Origin: a virus
Virus record (IMG/VR): IMGVR_UViG_3300027985_000286
Location: 85,349-149,348 of that record
Strand: one strand, 5' to 3'
DNA length: 64,000 bases
The notes under the pieces are model-generated. The model ran no database searches. It saw only the letters and a program-made list of their open reading frames with translations, and was not told where the DNA came from. The translations under genes were made by a program, and so were the position numbers. This document shows positions 1 through 8,733 of this stretch, piece by piece (the first letter of the stretch is position 1; every line of letters begins with the position of its first letter).

Positions 1-15
1 AACCCTAAATTTCTA

Positions 16-22
16 CTAAATA
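16..22 (+). promoter_or_regulatory. Late promoter (CTAAATA)
   Basis: CTAAATA lies 48 bases before the sheath start. It matches the TTAAATA/CTAAATA element found upstream of genes 22, 23 and several other virion genes in this window, the counterpart of the T4 late -10 TATAAATA. No -35 is expected for gp55-type late promoters. Confidence 0.6.
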
Positions 23-69
23 GGTTTAGATAACCAAGTTAGCATTCAAGAATAGAGAGGAATAACACC

Positions 70-1908
70 ATGTTGAATATGGCGTCTCCCGGTATCAAAT
101 CTACAGAACTAGACCTTAGCTACACTGTTCAGTCAGTTGCTGGCGTGTCTGGTGCTTTTGTAGGTGCTTTTCTTTGGGGCCCTGTTGAAGAGGTTTTGAA
201 CGTAACTGATGGCACACCAGGTATGGTTCAGCGTTTCTTCCAGCCCGATAACAACACTGCAATCTACTGGCTGTCTGTTCGAGATTACCTTATCTACAAC
301 AACAGCGCTAAAGTGGTGCGACTCGTAGGAGCTTCTGCGGTCAACGCCGTTCCCACTGGAGAGACTGCACTTCTCGTCAAGAACGAATCCCACTACGATA
401 CCTTAACCCTTACAGGTCTAAGCGTTATCGCCAAATATCCAGGTTCTCTGGGTAACGCTCTAGCTGTCCATGCGGCAGATAGCGTCGGGTTCACTGGATG
501 GGCTTACGCAGACGACTTTGAGTTTGCTCCTGCTGCGGGTCAGTTCAACATGGTTGTTGTTGATACTACCGGCGCATGGTCTGGCACTGCTGGTACCGTT
601 CTTGAGAAGTACGAGCTCATGACCAACGTGGCAGGGTCTAAGAAGACCGACGGTTCTTCTGCGTACGTCAAAGATGTGGTCAATCGTGGTTCAAACTATG
701 TTTGGATTGGTGATATTGATGCAATGTACTTCCTACAGGAAGCAACCGCGGCGGAAATCGTTTCTGGTGGTTCTGGTTACACTGCAGCTGATACACTGAC
801 TGTGACTGGTGGAACAGGTACGTCAGCAACGATTACCGTTGATACAGTCGATGGGTCTGGTGTGATCACGGGTATCACTGTTGCAACAGGCGGCTCGTAC
901 TCTGACATTCCAACTAACCCGGTTTCGGTGACTGGTGGTACTGGAACAGGTGCAACATTCAATCTTACGTTTGCTTCCATTACCGGGTTGTTTGATGCGA
1001 CTCTCCAGGGCGGTGTTGACGATAACACACTAACATCTCACGTGACAGGTTGGAACCTGTTCGACAACCCGTCAACCACTGACGTGTGGGAGTTGGTAGC
1101 CGTTAACCAGGCAACTGCAGATATTGACGCGCTTGTTACTATCGCAGAAGGCCGCGGTGATTGTGTTGGCTTCTTCAGCCCCCCTCTTGCCGCTGTGTTG
1201 AACAATGTTGGTAGCGAGGTAACCGACATCGTTACCTACAGAAGCACTACGACCAATAAGAACTCCTCGTACCTGATGATGGACGATAACTGGAAACAGG
1301 TGTACGACGAGTTTAACGACTTGTATCGCTGGATTCCGATGGCGCCGTCTAATGCAGGACTGCACGCGGTTACTGTCAACTCTTCACAGCCTTGGCAGAG
1401 TCATGCAGGTTACACTCGCGGTAAGGTAAAGAACATCATCCGCCTTGCCTGGAACAGTAACGAAGCATACAGAAACACGCTTTACAAGATTGGTGTGAAC
1501 TCGTTCATTTCTGAGCCTGGTGAGGGCGTGGTTCTGTACGGCGATAAAGTGCAGGTCCAGAACCCAACTGCATTCAGTCGCATCAACGTCAGAAACCTGT
1601 TCATTGTAATGCGCAAGGCGGTGTCTAGAGCTGCAAAGTATCAGCTTTTTGAGCTTAACGATTCGATCACTCGCAGCTTGTTCAGAAACCGTGTGTCTGC
1701 TTACCTGCAAGGCGTTCAGGCTGGTAGAGGTGTTTACGATTATCGAGTGGTGTGTGATGAGAGCAACAACACTGCTGAAGTGATTGACGCCAACGAGTTC
1801 ATTGCATCAATCTTTGTGAAGCCTGCAAGAAGCATCAACTTCATTGGTCTTAACTTTGTTGCAGTTGCTTCTGGTGTCGATTTTACTGAAATTGAAAACG
1901 CCATCTAA
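70..1908 (+). CDS. 18: Tail sheath protein (T4 gp18-like)
   Basis: This 612-residue protein should form the contractile sheath around the tail tube. The N-terminus (MASPGIKSTELD) resembles the SPGIE start of T4 gp18, and the C-terminal third has the conserved sheath fold (WQSHAGYTRGKVKN, then FIVMRKAVSRAAKYQLFELND). It is slightly shorter than T4 gp18 (659). Residues about 230-305 are a glycine- and threonine-rich segment with two GGTGT(G/S)AT-type repeats, probably a surface-exposed beta domain inserted in the sheath. The ATG at 70 has an AGAGAGGA ribosome site at 53-60; a second ATG at 79 is less well spaced. The tube gene follows after 19 bases, the standard T4 order. Confidence 0.95.
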   Translation: MLNMASPGIKSTELDLSYTVQSVAGVSGAFVGAFLWGPVEEVLNVTDGTPGMVQRFFQPDNNTAIYWLSVRDYLIYNNSAKVVRLVGASAVNAVPTGETALLVKNESHYDTLTLTGLSVIAKYPGSLGNALAVHAADSVGFTGWAYADDFEFAPAAGQFNMVVVDTTGAWSGTAGTVLEKYELMTNVAGSKKTDGSSAYVKDVVNRGSNYVWIGDIDAMYFLQEATAAEIVSGGSGYTAADTLTVTGGTGTSATITVDTVDGSGVITGITVATGGSYSDIPTNPVSVTGGTGTGATFNLTFASITGLFDATLQGGVDDNTLTSHVTGWNLFDNPSTTDVWELVAVNQATADIDALVTIAEGRGDCVGFFSPPLAAVLNNVGSEVTDIVTYRSTTTNKNSSYLMMDDNWKQVYDEFNDLYRWIPMAPSNAGLHAVTVNSSQPWQSHAGYTRGKVKNIIRLAWNSNEAYRNTLYKIGVNSFISEPGEGVVLYGDKVQVQNPTAFSRINVRNLFIVMRKAVSRAAKYQLFELNDSITRSLFRNRVSAYLQGVQAGRGVYDYRVVCDESNNTAEVIDANEFIASIFVKPARSINFIGLNFVAVASGVDFTEIENAI

Positions 1909-1927
1909 TAGGAACCGGAGAGAATAG

Positions 1928-2452
1928 ATGAAGATTTCTGAATTCAAAAAGAACCTTAGAGGCGGTGGCGCTCGTACCAACCTGTACCGGGTAGAAATTG
2001 ACTACCCGGTCTTTGCTGGCGGTGAAGCCGAAACCCGAAGAGGTACATTCCTAATCAAAGCTGCATCCCTTCCTTCTTCGGTCATCGGAGTGATTGAAGT
2101 TGGCTACCGAGGAAGAAAGTTCAAGCTTGCGGGTGATAGAACGTTTGAAGAGTGGTCAGTCACTGTACTGAATGATACCGTGTTTGACATCAGAGATGCT
2201 CTGGAGCGCTGGTCTAACGGTATTAATCAGAACGAGTCAAACATTGGCCTTGAGAACCCTGAAGACTATATGTCTACTGCAATGGTTCACCAGCTCAACA
2301 GAAACGGTGACGTGGTAAAATCATACCTGTTCCAAGACGTTTGGCCATCCAATGTGGGTATGATTCAGCTTAACCAGGATGACAGTGACACTGTTGAAGA
2401 GTTTGAAGTTACCCTTCAGTATTCACAGTGGACCAGCAACACTACTTCTTGA
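1928..2452 (+). CDS. 19: Tail tube protein (T4 gp19-like)
   Basis: This 174-residue protein polymerises into the inner tail tube through which DNA passes. It is close to T4 gp19 in length (163) and in key segments: DRTFEEWSVTVLND matches the T4 RTFDDWTVTVMND stretch, and WPSNVGMIQLNQD followed by EEFEVTLQYSQW matches the T4 C-terminus. GGAACCGGAGAG upstream provides the ribosome site. It lies between sheath and portal as in T4. Confidence 0.96.
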   Translation: MKISEFKKNLRGGGARTNLYRVEIDYPVFAGGEAETRRGTFLIKAASLPSSVIGVIEVGYRGRKFKLAGDRTFEEWSVTVLNDTVFDIRDALERWSNGINQNESNIGLENPEDYMSTAMVHQLNRNGDVVKSYLFQDVWPSNVGMIQLNQDDSDTVEEFEVTLQYSQWTSNTTS

Positions 2453-2488
2453 TATGCTAAACAGTGAAAACAGGTAAAGGAGTGAACA

Positions 2489-4093
2489 ATGCGCTGGGAT
2501 TCATTCTGGAATGGTTTCGGTTCTAAGAAGGAAGATAGAAAGCAGCAAACCATCGCGGCAAACACTGTTGTAGAAGAACAAGACGGTGCGATTGTCGTTG
2601 AAGGCGGTTTCGGTTACTACGGTCAGGCTTTTGTTGGTTGGGATGGTTCACCCACAAAAACAGAAGCAGACCAGATTTCTAAATACAGAAACCTGCTTCT
2701 TATTCCTGAAGTAGACTATGCAGTTGACGACATTACAAACGAGGCAATCTCAACTGATACGACAGATGTATCAGTTGAGGTTATCCTTGATGACGTTGAA
2801 GTTAGTGATAAGATCAAAAAGAGGATAGTTGAGGAATTTGAGACTGTCCTGTCTTTGATGAAATTTAGCGTTAGAGGTTATGAGTACTTCAAAGACTTTT
2901 ACGTTGATGGTAGAGTTGCGTTCCACAAGATTATTGATTCTTCCAAACCCAAGCAGGGTTTGATTGCCGTTAAGCAGTTTGAGGCTATCTGTCTGACTAA
3001 GGTCAGAGAGGTAAATAGAGATGGAGACGGCATTATCAAGGATTTTCGTGAATACTTCGTGTATGATGAAACACTCTTACCCTTCCATTCAAGAAGATCA
3101 AGATTCAACGGTAAGAAGGTTGAGATTCCTAAAGATTCGGTCACCTTTGTTATTAGTGGTGATGTTGATGTGAGAACAGGTATGGTTATCGGCCCTTTGC
3201 ACAAAGCTGTTAAGTGGGCTAATAACCTAACCATGCTAGAAGATGCCACTGTAGTCTATCGCTACAGCAGAGCACCAGAAAAGAGAATGTTTTATATTGA
3301 TACTGGAAACCTTCCACCAACTAAGGCGGAAGCGTTCGTTACTAAGATCATGAACAAGTTCAAGAATAAGATTGTTTATGATCCAATGACTGGTGGCGTA
3401 AAGGATCAGAAGAATCTCCTAAGCATGTACGAAGACTTCTGGCTTCCTAGATCTGCAACTGGTCGAGGCACTGAGGTAACTACTCTGCAAGGTGGTCAAA
3501 ATCTTGGAGAGATTGATGATATTCTTTACTTCCGTAAGAAGCTATACCAGGCACTTAATATCCCTACTTCAAGGGTTGAACAGGATGGTGTGATTCAGTT
3601 TGGTAAGCTTGCTGAAATCACCAGAGACGAGCTGAAGTTTTCAAAGTTCGTTGGTAGGCTCAGAAAGCGTTTCAGTGAGGTTTTTACTGACATACTTGGT
3701 ACACAGTTAATACTCAAAGGAGTGCTAACTGAAGATGAGTGGTTAAATATCAATGGAGATGTAAGGTACGATTTTGTTCAGGATGCCTACATTGCAAGAC
3801 AGAAAGAAAACGAGCTTCTGCAGTCTAAAGTTGACATTATGAGAGACCTTGAATCATATATTGGTAAGTTCATAAGCTACAAGTGGACGGCTAAGAATGT
3901 TTGGAGAATGTCAGATGAAGAGATTGAAGAGATGAAGAAAGAGATTATTGAAGAAAGGAGTGATGAGGTATACGGCCAGCCAATGAATGATGAGGGTGGT
4001 GATTTTGGTGGAGGCCAAACACCACCAGATAACAACTTTGGACAAGGTAGTAAACAACAAGATAACAACCAGGATACAGAGGAAGAGGATTAA
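2489..4093 (+). CDS. 20: Portal vertex protein (T4 gp20-like)
   Basis: This 534-residue protein forms the dodecameric portal at the DNA-entry vertex of the head. Its length matches T4 gp20 (524) and the order 19-20-67 is kept. Typical portal segments are present: YRNLLLIPEVDYAVDDITNE near residue 75, the ALNIPTSRV stretch near residue 360, and a Gln/Asn/Asp-rich C-terminal tail. AAGGAG sits just before the ATG. It was identified by position and overall similarity. Confidence 0.95.
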   Translation: MRWDSFWNGFGSKKEDRKQQTIAANTVVEEQDGAIVVEGGFGYYGQAFVGWDGSPTKTEADQISKYRNLLLIPEVDYAVDDITNEAISTDTTDVSVEVILDDVEVSDKIKKRIVEEFETVLSLMKFSVRGYEYFKDFYVDGRVAFHKIIDSSKPKQGLIAVKQFEAICLTKVREVNRDGDGIIKDFREYFVYDETLLPFHSRRSRFNGKKVEIPKDSVTFVISGDVDVRTGMVIGPLHKAVKWANNLTMLEDATVVYRYSRAPEKRMFYIDTGNLPPTKAEAFVTKIMNKFKNKIVYDPMTGGVKDQKNLLSMYEDFWLPRSATGRGTEVTTLQGGQNLGEIDDILYFRKKLYQALNIPTSRVEQDGVIQFGKLAEITRDELKFSKFVGRLRKRFSEVFTDILGTQLILKGVLTEDEWLNINGDVRYDFVQDAYIARQKENELLQSKVDIMRDLESYIGKFISYKWTAKNVWRMSDEEIEEMKKEIIEERSDEVYGQPMNDEGGDFGGGQTPPDNNFGQGSKQQDNNQDTEEED

Positions 4094-4095
4094 CA

Positions 4096-4350
4096 ATGAA
4101 TCTCTCAGAAGCAATTGAATCAAAAACACCGTCTCTTAAGATTGGAGAGATTGTGGAAGGTATCGCTGAAGCTACCCTATCTGGCATCATCAACGAGAAT
4201 TTCGAAAGCGTTCTTGCTGAGCATTCTTTCATTCTCGAGAAGAAAAAGTGCTCTGAGGAAGAGGACGACATGGAAGGCAAGGAAGGCGATGATGACAAAG
4301 GTGACAAGGAAGGCGATGATGACTCTGACGAAGACGAAGACGAAGAATAA
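4096..4350 (+). CDS. 67: Prohead core protein (gp67-like)
   Basis: This 84-residue protein has a helical N-terminal half and a C-terminal tail made almost only of Asp, Glu, Lys and Gly (about residues 55-84). T4 gp67, a small scaffold-core protein with an acidic end, sits at the same place between genes 20 and 68/21. It starts 2 bases after the portal stop. The identification rests mainly on synteny and composition because such acidic tails carry little specific information. Confidence 0.75.
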   Translation: MNLSEAIESKTPSLKIGEIVEGIAEATLSGIINENFESVLAEHSFILEKKKCSEEEDDMEGKEGDDDKGDKEGDDDSDEDEDEE

Positions 4351-4377
4351 TTCTTCTCTCGTCAAGGAGTAGTCACC

Positions 4378-4629
4378 GTGGCAACAGGTAGAATTAAGAC
4401 CAGGGTTACGTCGAAAGGTCAGAAAATTAGACGTAAGTTCTGCGCAGCTGGTTTTCGGTTCAACCGAGAAACCAACACGTGCGAGAAAATGTCTGCTTCT
4501 GACAGAGCTCACAAAAAGCTAGCAATTAGAAAGGCTCTAAGAACAAAAAAGGCAGACTTGGGTGGTAAAAAGAGAGCCACAAGAAAACGTCTAAAGGCAC
4601 TCAAAAGAAGAAAGGCAATGGGGTTGTAA
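4378..4629 (+). CDS. 68: Basic prohead core protein (gp68 position)
   Basis: This 83-residue protein is extremely rich in Lys and Arg (for example KRATRKRLKALKRRKAMGL at the C-terminus). The GTG start at 4378 follows AAGGAG. In T4 the slot between 67 and 21 is gene 68, a prohead core protein of 141 residues, so this would be a short version. Two cysteines flank an FRFNRETNT segment, which is not a feature I know from T4 gp68. The function is inferred from position only. Confidence 0.6.
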   Translation: MATGRIKTRVTSKGQKIRRKFCAAGFRFNRETNTCEKMSASDRAHKKLAIRKALRTKKADLGGKKRATRKRLKALKRRKAMGL

Positions 4630-4633
4630 CCTA

Positions 4634-5305
4634 ATGGCACTCAAGCTTATTCAAGAATCGTCATTTCAGCTGAGCACTATCCGAGAAGATACATCTGAAG
4701 GCAAGAGGATGTACATTGAAGGTATTTTCGCTCAAGCTGAGGTTGTCAACGGTAATAAAAGATGGTACTGGAAGCCTGTTCTTGAACAGTCGATTGGGAA
4801 CTATATTGAAAACTTTGTAAAGAAGAACAGAGCAATCGGTGAAATTAACCATCCCGACTACCCAATGCCTAATCCAGACAACGCTGCGATTCGAGTGACT
4901 GAGATGCAGTGGGATGGCAATAACGTATTGGGAAGAGCCCTTGTTCTAAAGAACAATCAAGGTAAAAACCTCCAGAGTTTGATTGAGGATGGGTACCAAG
5001 GCGGCGTTTCTACTCGTGCTCTAGGTGAGATGAAGAAATCGAAGTCGATGAAGGGTGTTAATGAGGTCCAGATGGGTCTTATTACCACTGCAGTAGATTA
5101 TGTGTCTGACCCATCTGGACCTGATTGCTGGGTAAACGGCATTAACGAGTCTCTCTCAGAATGGGTTCAAGATGCCAAAGGCGCATGGGTTCGGCGACTT
5201 GTTGAAGAGCGGAGCCGTGAGGCATTTGAAGACATCGACCCTAAAACAAGAGAGGCTTTGCTGCTCGAGTCTCTTAAGAGTTACTTTGACAGCTTTAGAG
5301 CATAA
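4634..5305 (+). CDS. 21: Prohead core scaffold and protease (gp21-like)
   Basis: This 223-residue serine protease should trim the prohead scaffold, the capsid protein and packaged internal proteins after a (hydrophobic)-x-E motif. T4 gp21 is 212 residues. Candidate catalytic residues are His in INHPDYP (about residue 74) and Ser in GGVSTRALG (about residue 126). It lies between the core proteins and the gene 22 scaffold as in T4. Its likely substrates in this window are gp22, gp23 and the six proteins with N-terminal aromatic-[LIV]-x-E peptides. Confidence 0.92.
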   Translation: MALKLIQESSFQLSTIREDTSEGKRMYIEGIFAQAEVVNGNKRWYWKPVLEQSIGNYIENFVKKNRAIGEINHPDYPMPNPDNAAIRVTEMQWDGNNVLGRALVLKNNQGKNLQSLIEDGYQGGVSTRALGEMKKSKSMKGVNEVQMGLITTAVDYVSDPSGPDCWVNGINESLSEWVQDAKGAWVRRLVEERSREAFEDIDPKTREALLLESLKSYFDSFRA

Positions 5306-5348
5306 CAAGGAGACTCGCAAGAGTATCCTTTCTAACCGTATTCATTTG

Positions 5349-5355
5349 TTAAATA
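5349..5355 (+). promoter_or_regulatory. Late promoter (TTAAATA) of gene 22
   Basis: TTAAATA ends 33 bases before the gene 22 start. It is flanked by a 7-base inverted repeat (TTTCTAA 5329-5335, TTAGAAA 5366-5372), but the ribosome site AGAGGAAG lies outside that stem. Confidence 0.7.
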
Positions 5356-5388
5356 ACAGAAACGCTTAGAAATACCAGAGGAAGAACA

Positions 5389-6123
5389 ATGAACGAACTG
5401 CTGAATATTTTTGAAGGCAAGGTTGAGCTCTCAGATGAACTGAAAACTGCTCTTTCCGCTCTTTGGGAGGCTAAGGTTGAGGCTGTTACCACAGAACTAG
5501 AAGCCAAGCAAGAGAAGTACATCACTGAAGAGGTCATTCCTTTTTACGAGCAGAAGGCTCAGAATTACATCGACGACGTGATTATGCCTGAGGTAAACGA
5601 TTACGTGACCGAGTCGGTCAAGGACTTTGCCAGAAAGCACGAAAAAGAACTGCGCAACTATGCAATCACCGAGGCTAACTCTTATTTCATCGGTAAGATG
5701 AAAGACCTGTTTGAAGGGATGTCAATCAAAGTTCCTGAAGGCAAGGTTAACGAGCTGAGCGACGCAATGGCGCGCATCGCTAAGCTGGAGGAGCAGGTAG
5801 AATCTGCAACTCAGGCCAAGATCATTGCCGAGAAGGCAGTTCTTGACATGAAGAAAGGTATTATCGTTGAAGACCTGAAAGACGGCATGAGCGAGCTACA
5901 GGCCGAGAAGTTCTCCAAGCTCATCGAGTCTATCGATTCGGACAGCCTAGAAACCTTCGAGAAGAGAGCTAACCTGATTAAAGAGTCTGTTACGGTGAAG
6001 GCCCCGGCTAAAGTCGAAGAAGGTAAGGATACACCACCTGCAAGTGTAATCAACGAAGACGGTATCACTGACCCCTGGCTCCGTAGCCTTGTTGATTCTG
6101 TGAAAAAGAATCCTAAGGCTTAA
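5389..6123 (+). CDS. 22: Prohead scaffold protein (gp22-like)
   Basis: This 244-residue, very Glu- and Lys-rich helical protein forms the main internal scaffold of the prohead and is degraded by gp21 during maturation (T4 gp22 is 269 residues). Long coiled-coil stretches occupy roughly residues 20-200. The start MNELLNIFEGK resembles the targeting peptides of other core proteins. It has its own late promoter and lies directly before the major capsid gene. Confidence 0.9.
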   Translation: MNELLNIFEGKVELSDELKTALSALWEAKVEAVTTELEAKQEKYITEEVIPFYEQKAQNYIDDVIMPEVNDYVTESVKDFARKHEKELRNYAITEANSYFIGKMKDLFEGMSIKVPEGKVNELSDAMARIAKLEEQVESATQAKIIAEKAVLDMKKGIIVEDLKDGMSELQAEKFSKLIESIDSDSLETFEKRANLIKESVTVKAPAKVEEGKDTPPASVINEDGITDPWLRSLVDSVKKNPKA

Positions 6124-6143
6124 GGTTTAGACTGGCAAAAGAA

Positions 6144-6150
6144 TTAAATA
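6144..6150 (+). promoter_or_regulatory. Late promoter (TTAAATA) of gene 23
   Basis: TTAAATA ends 35 bases before the ATG at 6186, giving the major capsid gene its own late start, as in T4. Confidence 0.75.
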
Positions 6151-6185
6151 CCAATAGAAAACACAAGACTTGAAGAGGAATGACA

Positions 6186-7478
6186 ATGGAACGCATTTTC
6201 GAAAATCTTGACCACGGTGAGGCCGTTTCTCAGTTGCTGACTGATGAAAAGGGTGCACCTCTTATCAAAGAGAACTACAAGAAGTTCGTCACAGCAACTA
6301 TGCTCGATAACCAGATTGACTTCCTGAAGGAGTCTGCTCCTCCTGTGAACGTTACTGGTTCGGCTATTCAGAATTGGGACCCCGTCCTCATTCAGATGGT
6401 TCGTCGGGCAACCCCTCAGCTGATGGCGTTTGACATCGCTGGTGTGCAGCCGATGACCGGTCCTACCGGTCTGATCTTTGCCATCCGCTCACGTTACACG
6501 TCGCAGACCGGTGATGAGGCACTCTATAACGAGGCTAACTCCGCGTTCTCGGGTACGGGTACTCAGGCTGGTGATACGTCAGGCTTTGCTGCTGACGCGT
6601 TCGGTACTGGTGACCCTGCTACTGGTACTTCTGCTGGTACTGGTATGGCTACGAGCGCTGCAGAGCTGCTGGGCACCACTTCTGGTACTGCCTGGTCAGA
6701 GATGGCGTTCAGCATTGAGAAGACCAACGTTACTGCTACGAGCCGCAAGCTGAAGGCTACCTTCTCGCATGAAATTGCGCATGACCTGCGTAAGATTCAT
6801 GGCCTGGATGCAGAGACTGAGCTGGGCAACATCCTGTCCACTGAGATCGTTGCAGAGCAGGACAGAGAGATCCTGCGTCGGCTGAACATCTCTGCTTCGC
6901 TGGGCTGCGTGACCGGTACCACTTCTCAGTACATCTACGACGTTGCCTCTGACTCTGATGGTCGTTGGCTTGTTGAGCGTTGGAAGGGACTGGTCTTCCA
7001 AATGGAGAAGGAAGCTAACGTGATTATGAAGGCTACGAGACGTGGCAAGGCAAACATTGTGATTTGCTCTGCTAACGTGGCGTCTGCGCTGAGCATGGTT
7101 GGCTTGCTGGACTCTAGCAACAACCCGCGTTTCAAGGGTGACCTGATGGTGGACGAGACTTCCAGCACTTATGCTGGTGTGCTGAACGCTCGTTACAAGG
7201 TCTACATTGACCCATTTGCGACCATTGATTACATCACAATGGCGTATCGCGGTCCTAACGCTTGGGATGCAGGCATTTATTACTGCCCGTACGTGCCGCT
7301 CGAGATGTACCGTGCAGTGGGTGAGGATTCGTTCCAGCCACGTATCGGTATTGCCACTCGGTACGGCATTGTTGCCAACCCGTTCGCTGCTAACACAGCA
7401 ACTGGTGAAAAGACTGGCAAGGGCCTTGGACAGGGTGAGAACCCTTACTTCCGCAAGTTCAAGGTGATCGGTATCTAA
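6186..7478 (+). CDS. 23: Major capsid protein precursor (gp23-like)
   Basis: This 430-residue protein has the HK97-type capsid fold of T4 gp23 and builds the hexamers of the head. It is shorter than T4 gp23 (521). The segment LIQMVRRATPQLMAFDIAGVQ corresponds to the T4 GMVRRAIP region just after the cleavage site. IDFLKE/SAPP at residues 49/50 is the probable gp21 cut, equivalent to T4 FLTE/AEIG. The ATG at 6186 is chosen over the in-frame ATG at 6180 because AGAGGA (6174-6179) would touch the latter. A strong terminator follows the gene. Confidence 0.95.
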   Translation: MERIFENLDHGEAVSQLLTDEKGAPLIKENYKKFVTATMLDNQIDFLKESAPPVNVTGSAIQNWDPVLIQMVRRATPQLMAFDIAGVQPMTGPTGLIFAIRSRYTSQTGDEALYNEANSAFSGTGTQAGDTSGFAADAFGTGDPATGTSAGTGMATSAAELLGTTSGTAWSEMAFSIEKTNVTATSRKLKATFSHEIAHDLRKIHGLDAETELGNILSTEIVAEQDREILRRLNISASLGCVTGTTSQYIYDVASDSDGRWLVERWKGLVFQMEKEANVIMKATRRGKANIVICSANVASALSMVGLLDSSNNPRFKGDLMVDETSSTYAGVLNARYKVYIDPFATIDYITMAYRGPNAWDAGIYYCPYVPLEMYRAVGEDSFQPRIGIATRYGIVANPFAANTATGEKTGKGLGQGENPYFRKFKVIGI

Positions 7479-7503
7479 TACCAACAACCAGAGTAGTAAC
7501 ATT

Positions 7504-7531
7504 GAAAGGGCCTATTCGGCCCTTTCTTTTT
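7504..7531 (+). terminator. Rho-independent terminator after gene 23
   Basis: The stem GAAAGGGCC (7504-7512) pairs perfectly with GGCCCTTTC (7518-7526) around a 5-base loop, followed by TTTTT. It ends late transcription of the head genes and overlaps the 3' end of the convergent gene. Confidence 0.9.
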
Positions 7532-7814
7532 GGTTGTCTTTTCTGGGGATGGTAACGTCGATGAGATCTTGGGTTAGCTTATCGAGCTTATCCCTTTCAC
7601 TCTGTACTAGCTCACCAACAGTATTAAAGGTGCTGTTTTGGAAAGCAGGAACGTTCCTATAGACACTCTTAAGTGGTGTACTAGGATCCATACCAGAGAA
7701 GAGTATGGCATAGTGTAGTATGACACTTCTGGTGTCTTCGATCTGGGTTAAAAGCTCCTTGCGACGCTCCCCCATACCTTTCTTAGCACGTCTCTTCTTA
7801 AGGTTACCGTTCAT
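7512..7814 (-). CDS. Hypothetical protein, 100 aa
   Basis: This is one of only three minus-strand genes in the window. The start at 7814 (MNGNLKKRRAKKG) is preceded by GGAGGAG at 6 bases; an upstream in-frame TTG at 7829 is less likely. The N-terminus is strongly basic, followed by a helical segment (ERRKELLTQIEDTRSVILHY). Its last codons lie within the stem of the gene 23 terminator. I do not recognise a family. Confidence 0.65.
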   Translation of the reverse strand: MNGNLKKRRAKKGMGERRKELLTQIEDTRSVILHYAILFSGMDPSTPLKSVYRNVPAFQNSTFNTVGELVQSERDKLDKLTQDLIDVTIPRKDNQKERAE

Positions 7815-7874
7815 ACATTGCTCCTCCAATTAGTAGCGCAAACACGTTAGCACAAAAATAAATCAGAATAAACC

Positions 7875-7902
7875 TTGTATCTTTGATATGTTCGTGTATA
7901 CT
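7875..7902 (+). promoter_or_regulatory. Early promoter
   Basis: TTGTAT (7875-7880), a 16-base spacer and TATACT (7897-7902), followed by the leader AACAACATACAAACAACAC seen at other early units of this phage. It would drive the four small genes from 7949. Confidence 0.7.
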
Positions 7903-7948
7903 AACAACATACAAACAACACAGCACAACTTGAAGATAGGACTACACA

Positions 7949-8203
7949 ATGGCACGTAACAAAATCGCATCACCTCAGCGTGTAAAGTCTGTAATCAAAG
8001 AGCTGGTAGAATCTGGGTTTGAGTTTGTAGAATGGACCGAAGATAGTCCTTACGACTCTCCCAAAGTTCGCGTTAAAAAGAATGACATAACGTGGAGCGT
8101 GGCTATTGAAAAGGGTACCGTGCAAGCTCTTAGGATGAGCGACTGGTCTTGGGGCAAAAGCCATACCAACGTAATCGATATGATTGAAGAAATGGGGAGA
8201 TAA
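7949..8203 (+). CDS. Hypothetical protein, 84 aa
   Basis: First gene of an early unit. The ATG follows a leader with TTGAAGATAGGACTACACA, repeated almost exactly before genes at 8424, 59603 and 59920. The protein starts MARNKIASPQRV and is Trp-rich in the C-terminal half (DITWSVAIEKG, SDWSWGKSH). I see no known domain. Confidence 0.7.
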   Translation: MARNKIASPQRVKSVIKELVESGFEFVEWTEDSPYDSPKVRVKKNDITWSVAIEKGTVQALRMSDWSWGKSHTNVIDMIEEMGR

Positions 8204-8205
8204 CA

Positions 8206-8388
8206 ATGACACCCGAACAGCAAACAGAAATCCTTGAATTCCTGCGTTCACGGGCAGATGAATGGCAAAACAAAGCTGAATCGTTCAGCGGTGACCCAGA
8301 TTTCGATGAAGGCGTGGTATCTGGAATGTTTCGCTGCGGTGACGAGGTTGAAACTCTACTACGACGCCTGGGCCTCTGCAGGCGTTAG
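8206..8388 (+). CDS. Hypothetical protein, 60 aa
   Basis: It starts 2 bases after the preceding stop, so it is probably co-translated. It is an acidic helical protein (TPEQQTEILEFLRSRADEW). The gene ends in a small hairpin, ACGCCTG/CAGGCGT (8364-8370 and 8379-8385), just before its TAG stop. Function unknown. Confidence 0.65.
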   Translation: MTPEQQTEILEFLRSRADEWQNKAESFSGDPDFDEGVVSGMFRCGDEVETLLRRLGLCRR

Positions 8389-8423
8389 TACACATAGCAG
8401 CACAACTTGAAGAGGACTACACA

Positions 8424-8723
8424 ATGGCACACAATGACAACGAAACTACTTTGGTCCTTAACCGAATTTTCACTGTTGCCAGCAAGTTCAACCTCATATT
8501 CGACGGCCCTGGTACTTCGAACTGGCGTCGTCGCAAAGGTGAGTACCACATCTACTTCCGCGCTGTAAACACAAAAGGTAACCCCACACTGAAGGAATTG
8601 TGGGTGAGCAAAGGCAATCGCATGGACTCGGAGCTCAGTAAAGAGCTCAGCAAGCACTTCAGCGCGGTAAAGTTTGAAGGTGGCTGCGCTGACCTTGGTG
8701 CTTCGTACAAGGTCAAGATCTGA
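8424..8723 (+). CDS. Hypothetical protein, 99 aa
   Basis: The ATG follows GCACAACTTGAAGAGGACTA, a copy of the early leader that precedes several small genes here. The protein looks like a small alpha/beta domain (FNLIFDGPGTSNWRRRKGEY, then alternating strands). No family recognised. Confidence 0.65.
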   Translation: MAHNDNETTLVLNRIFTVASKFNLIFDGPGTSNWRRRKGEYHIYFRAVNTKGNPTLKELWVSKGNRMDSELSKELSKHFSAVKFEGGCADLGASYKVKI

Positions 8724-8733
8724 GGGGATAACC

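Noticed and set aside
5329-5372. Inverted repeat around the late promoter of gene 22
   Set aside because: Only 7 pairs and the ribosome site is outside the stem, so the masking mechanism seen at 8916 is not supported.
6478-6753. 91-codon plus-strand frame inside gene 23
   Set aside because: It is a shadow frame of the capsid gene, rich in Leu and Arg from Ala/Gly/Thr codons.
6696-7502. 268-codon minus-strand frame opposite gene 23
   Set aside because: It is antisense to the capsid gene, and the codon bias of that gene explains it.
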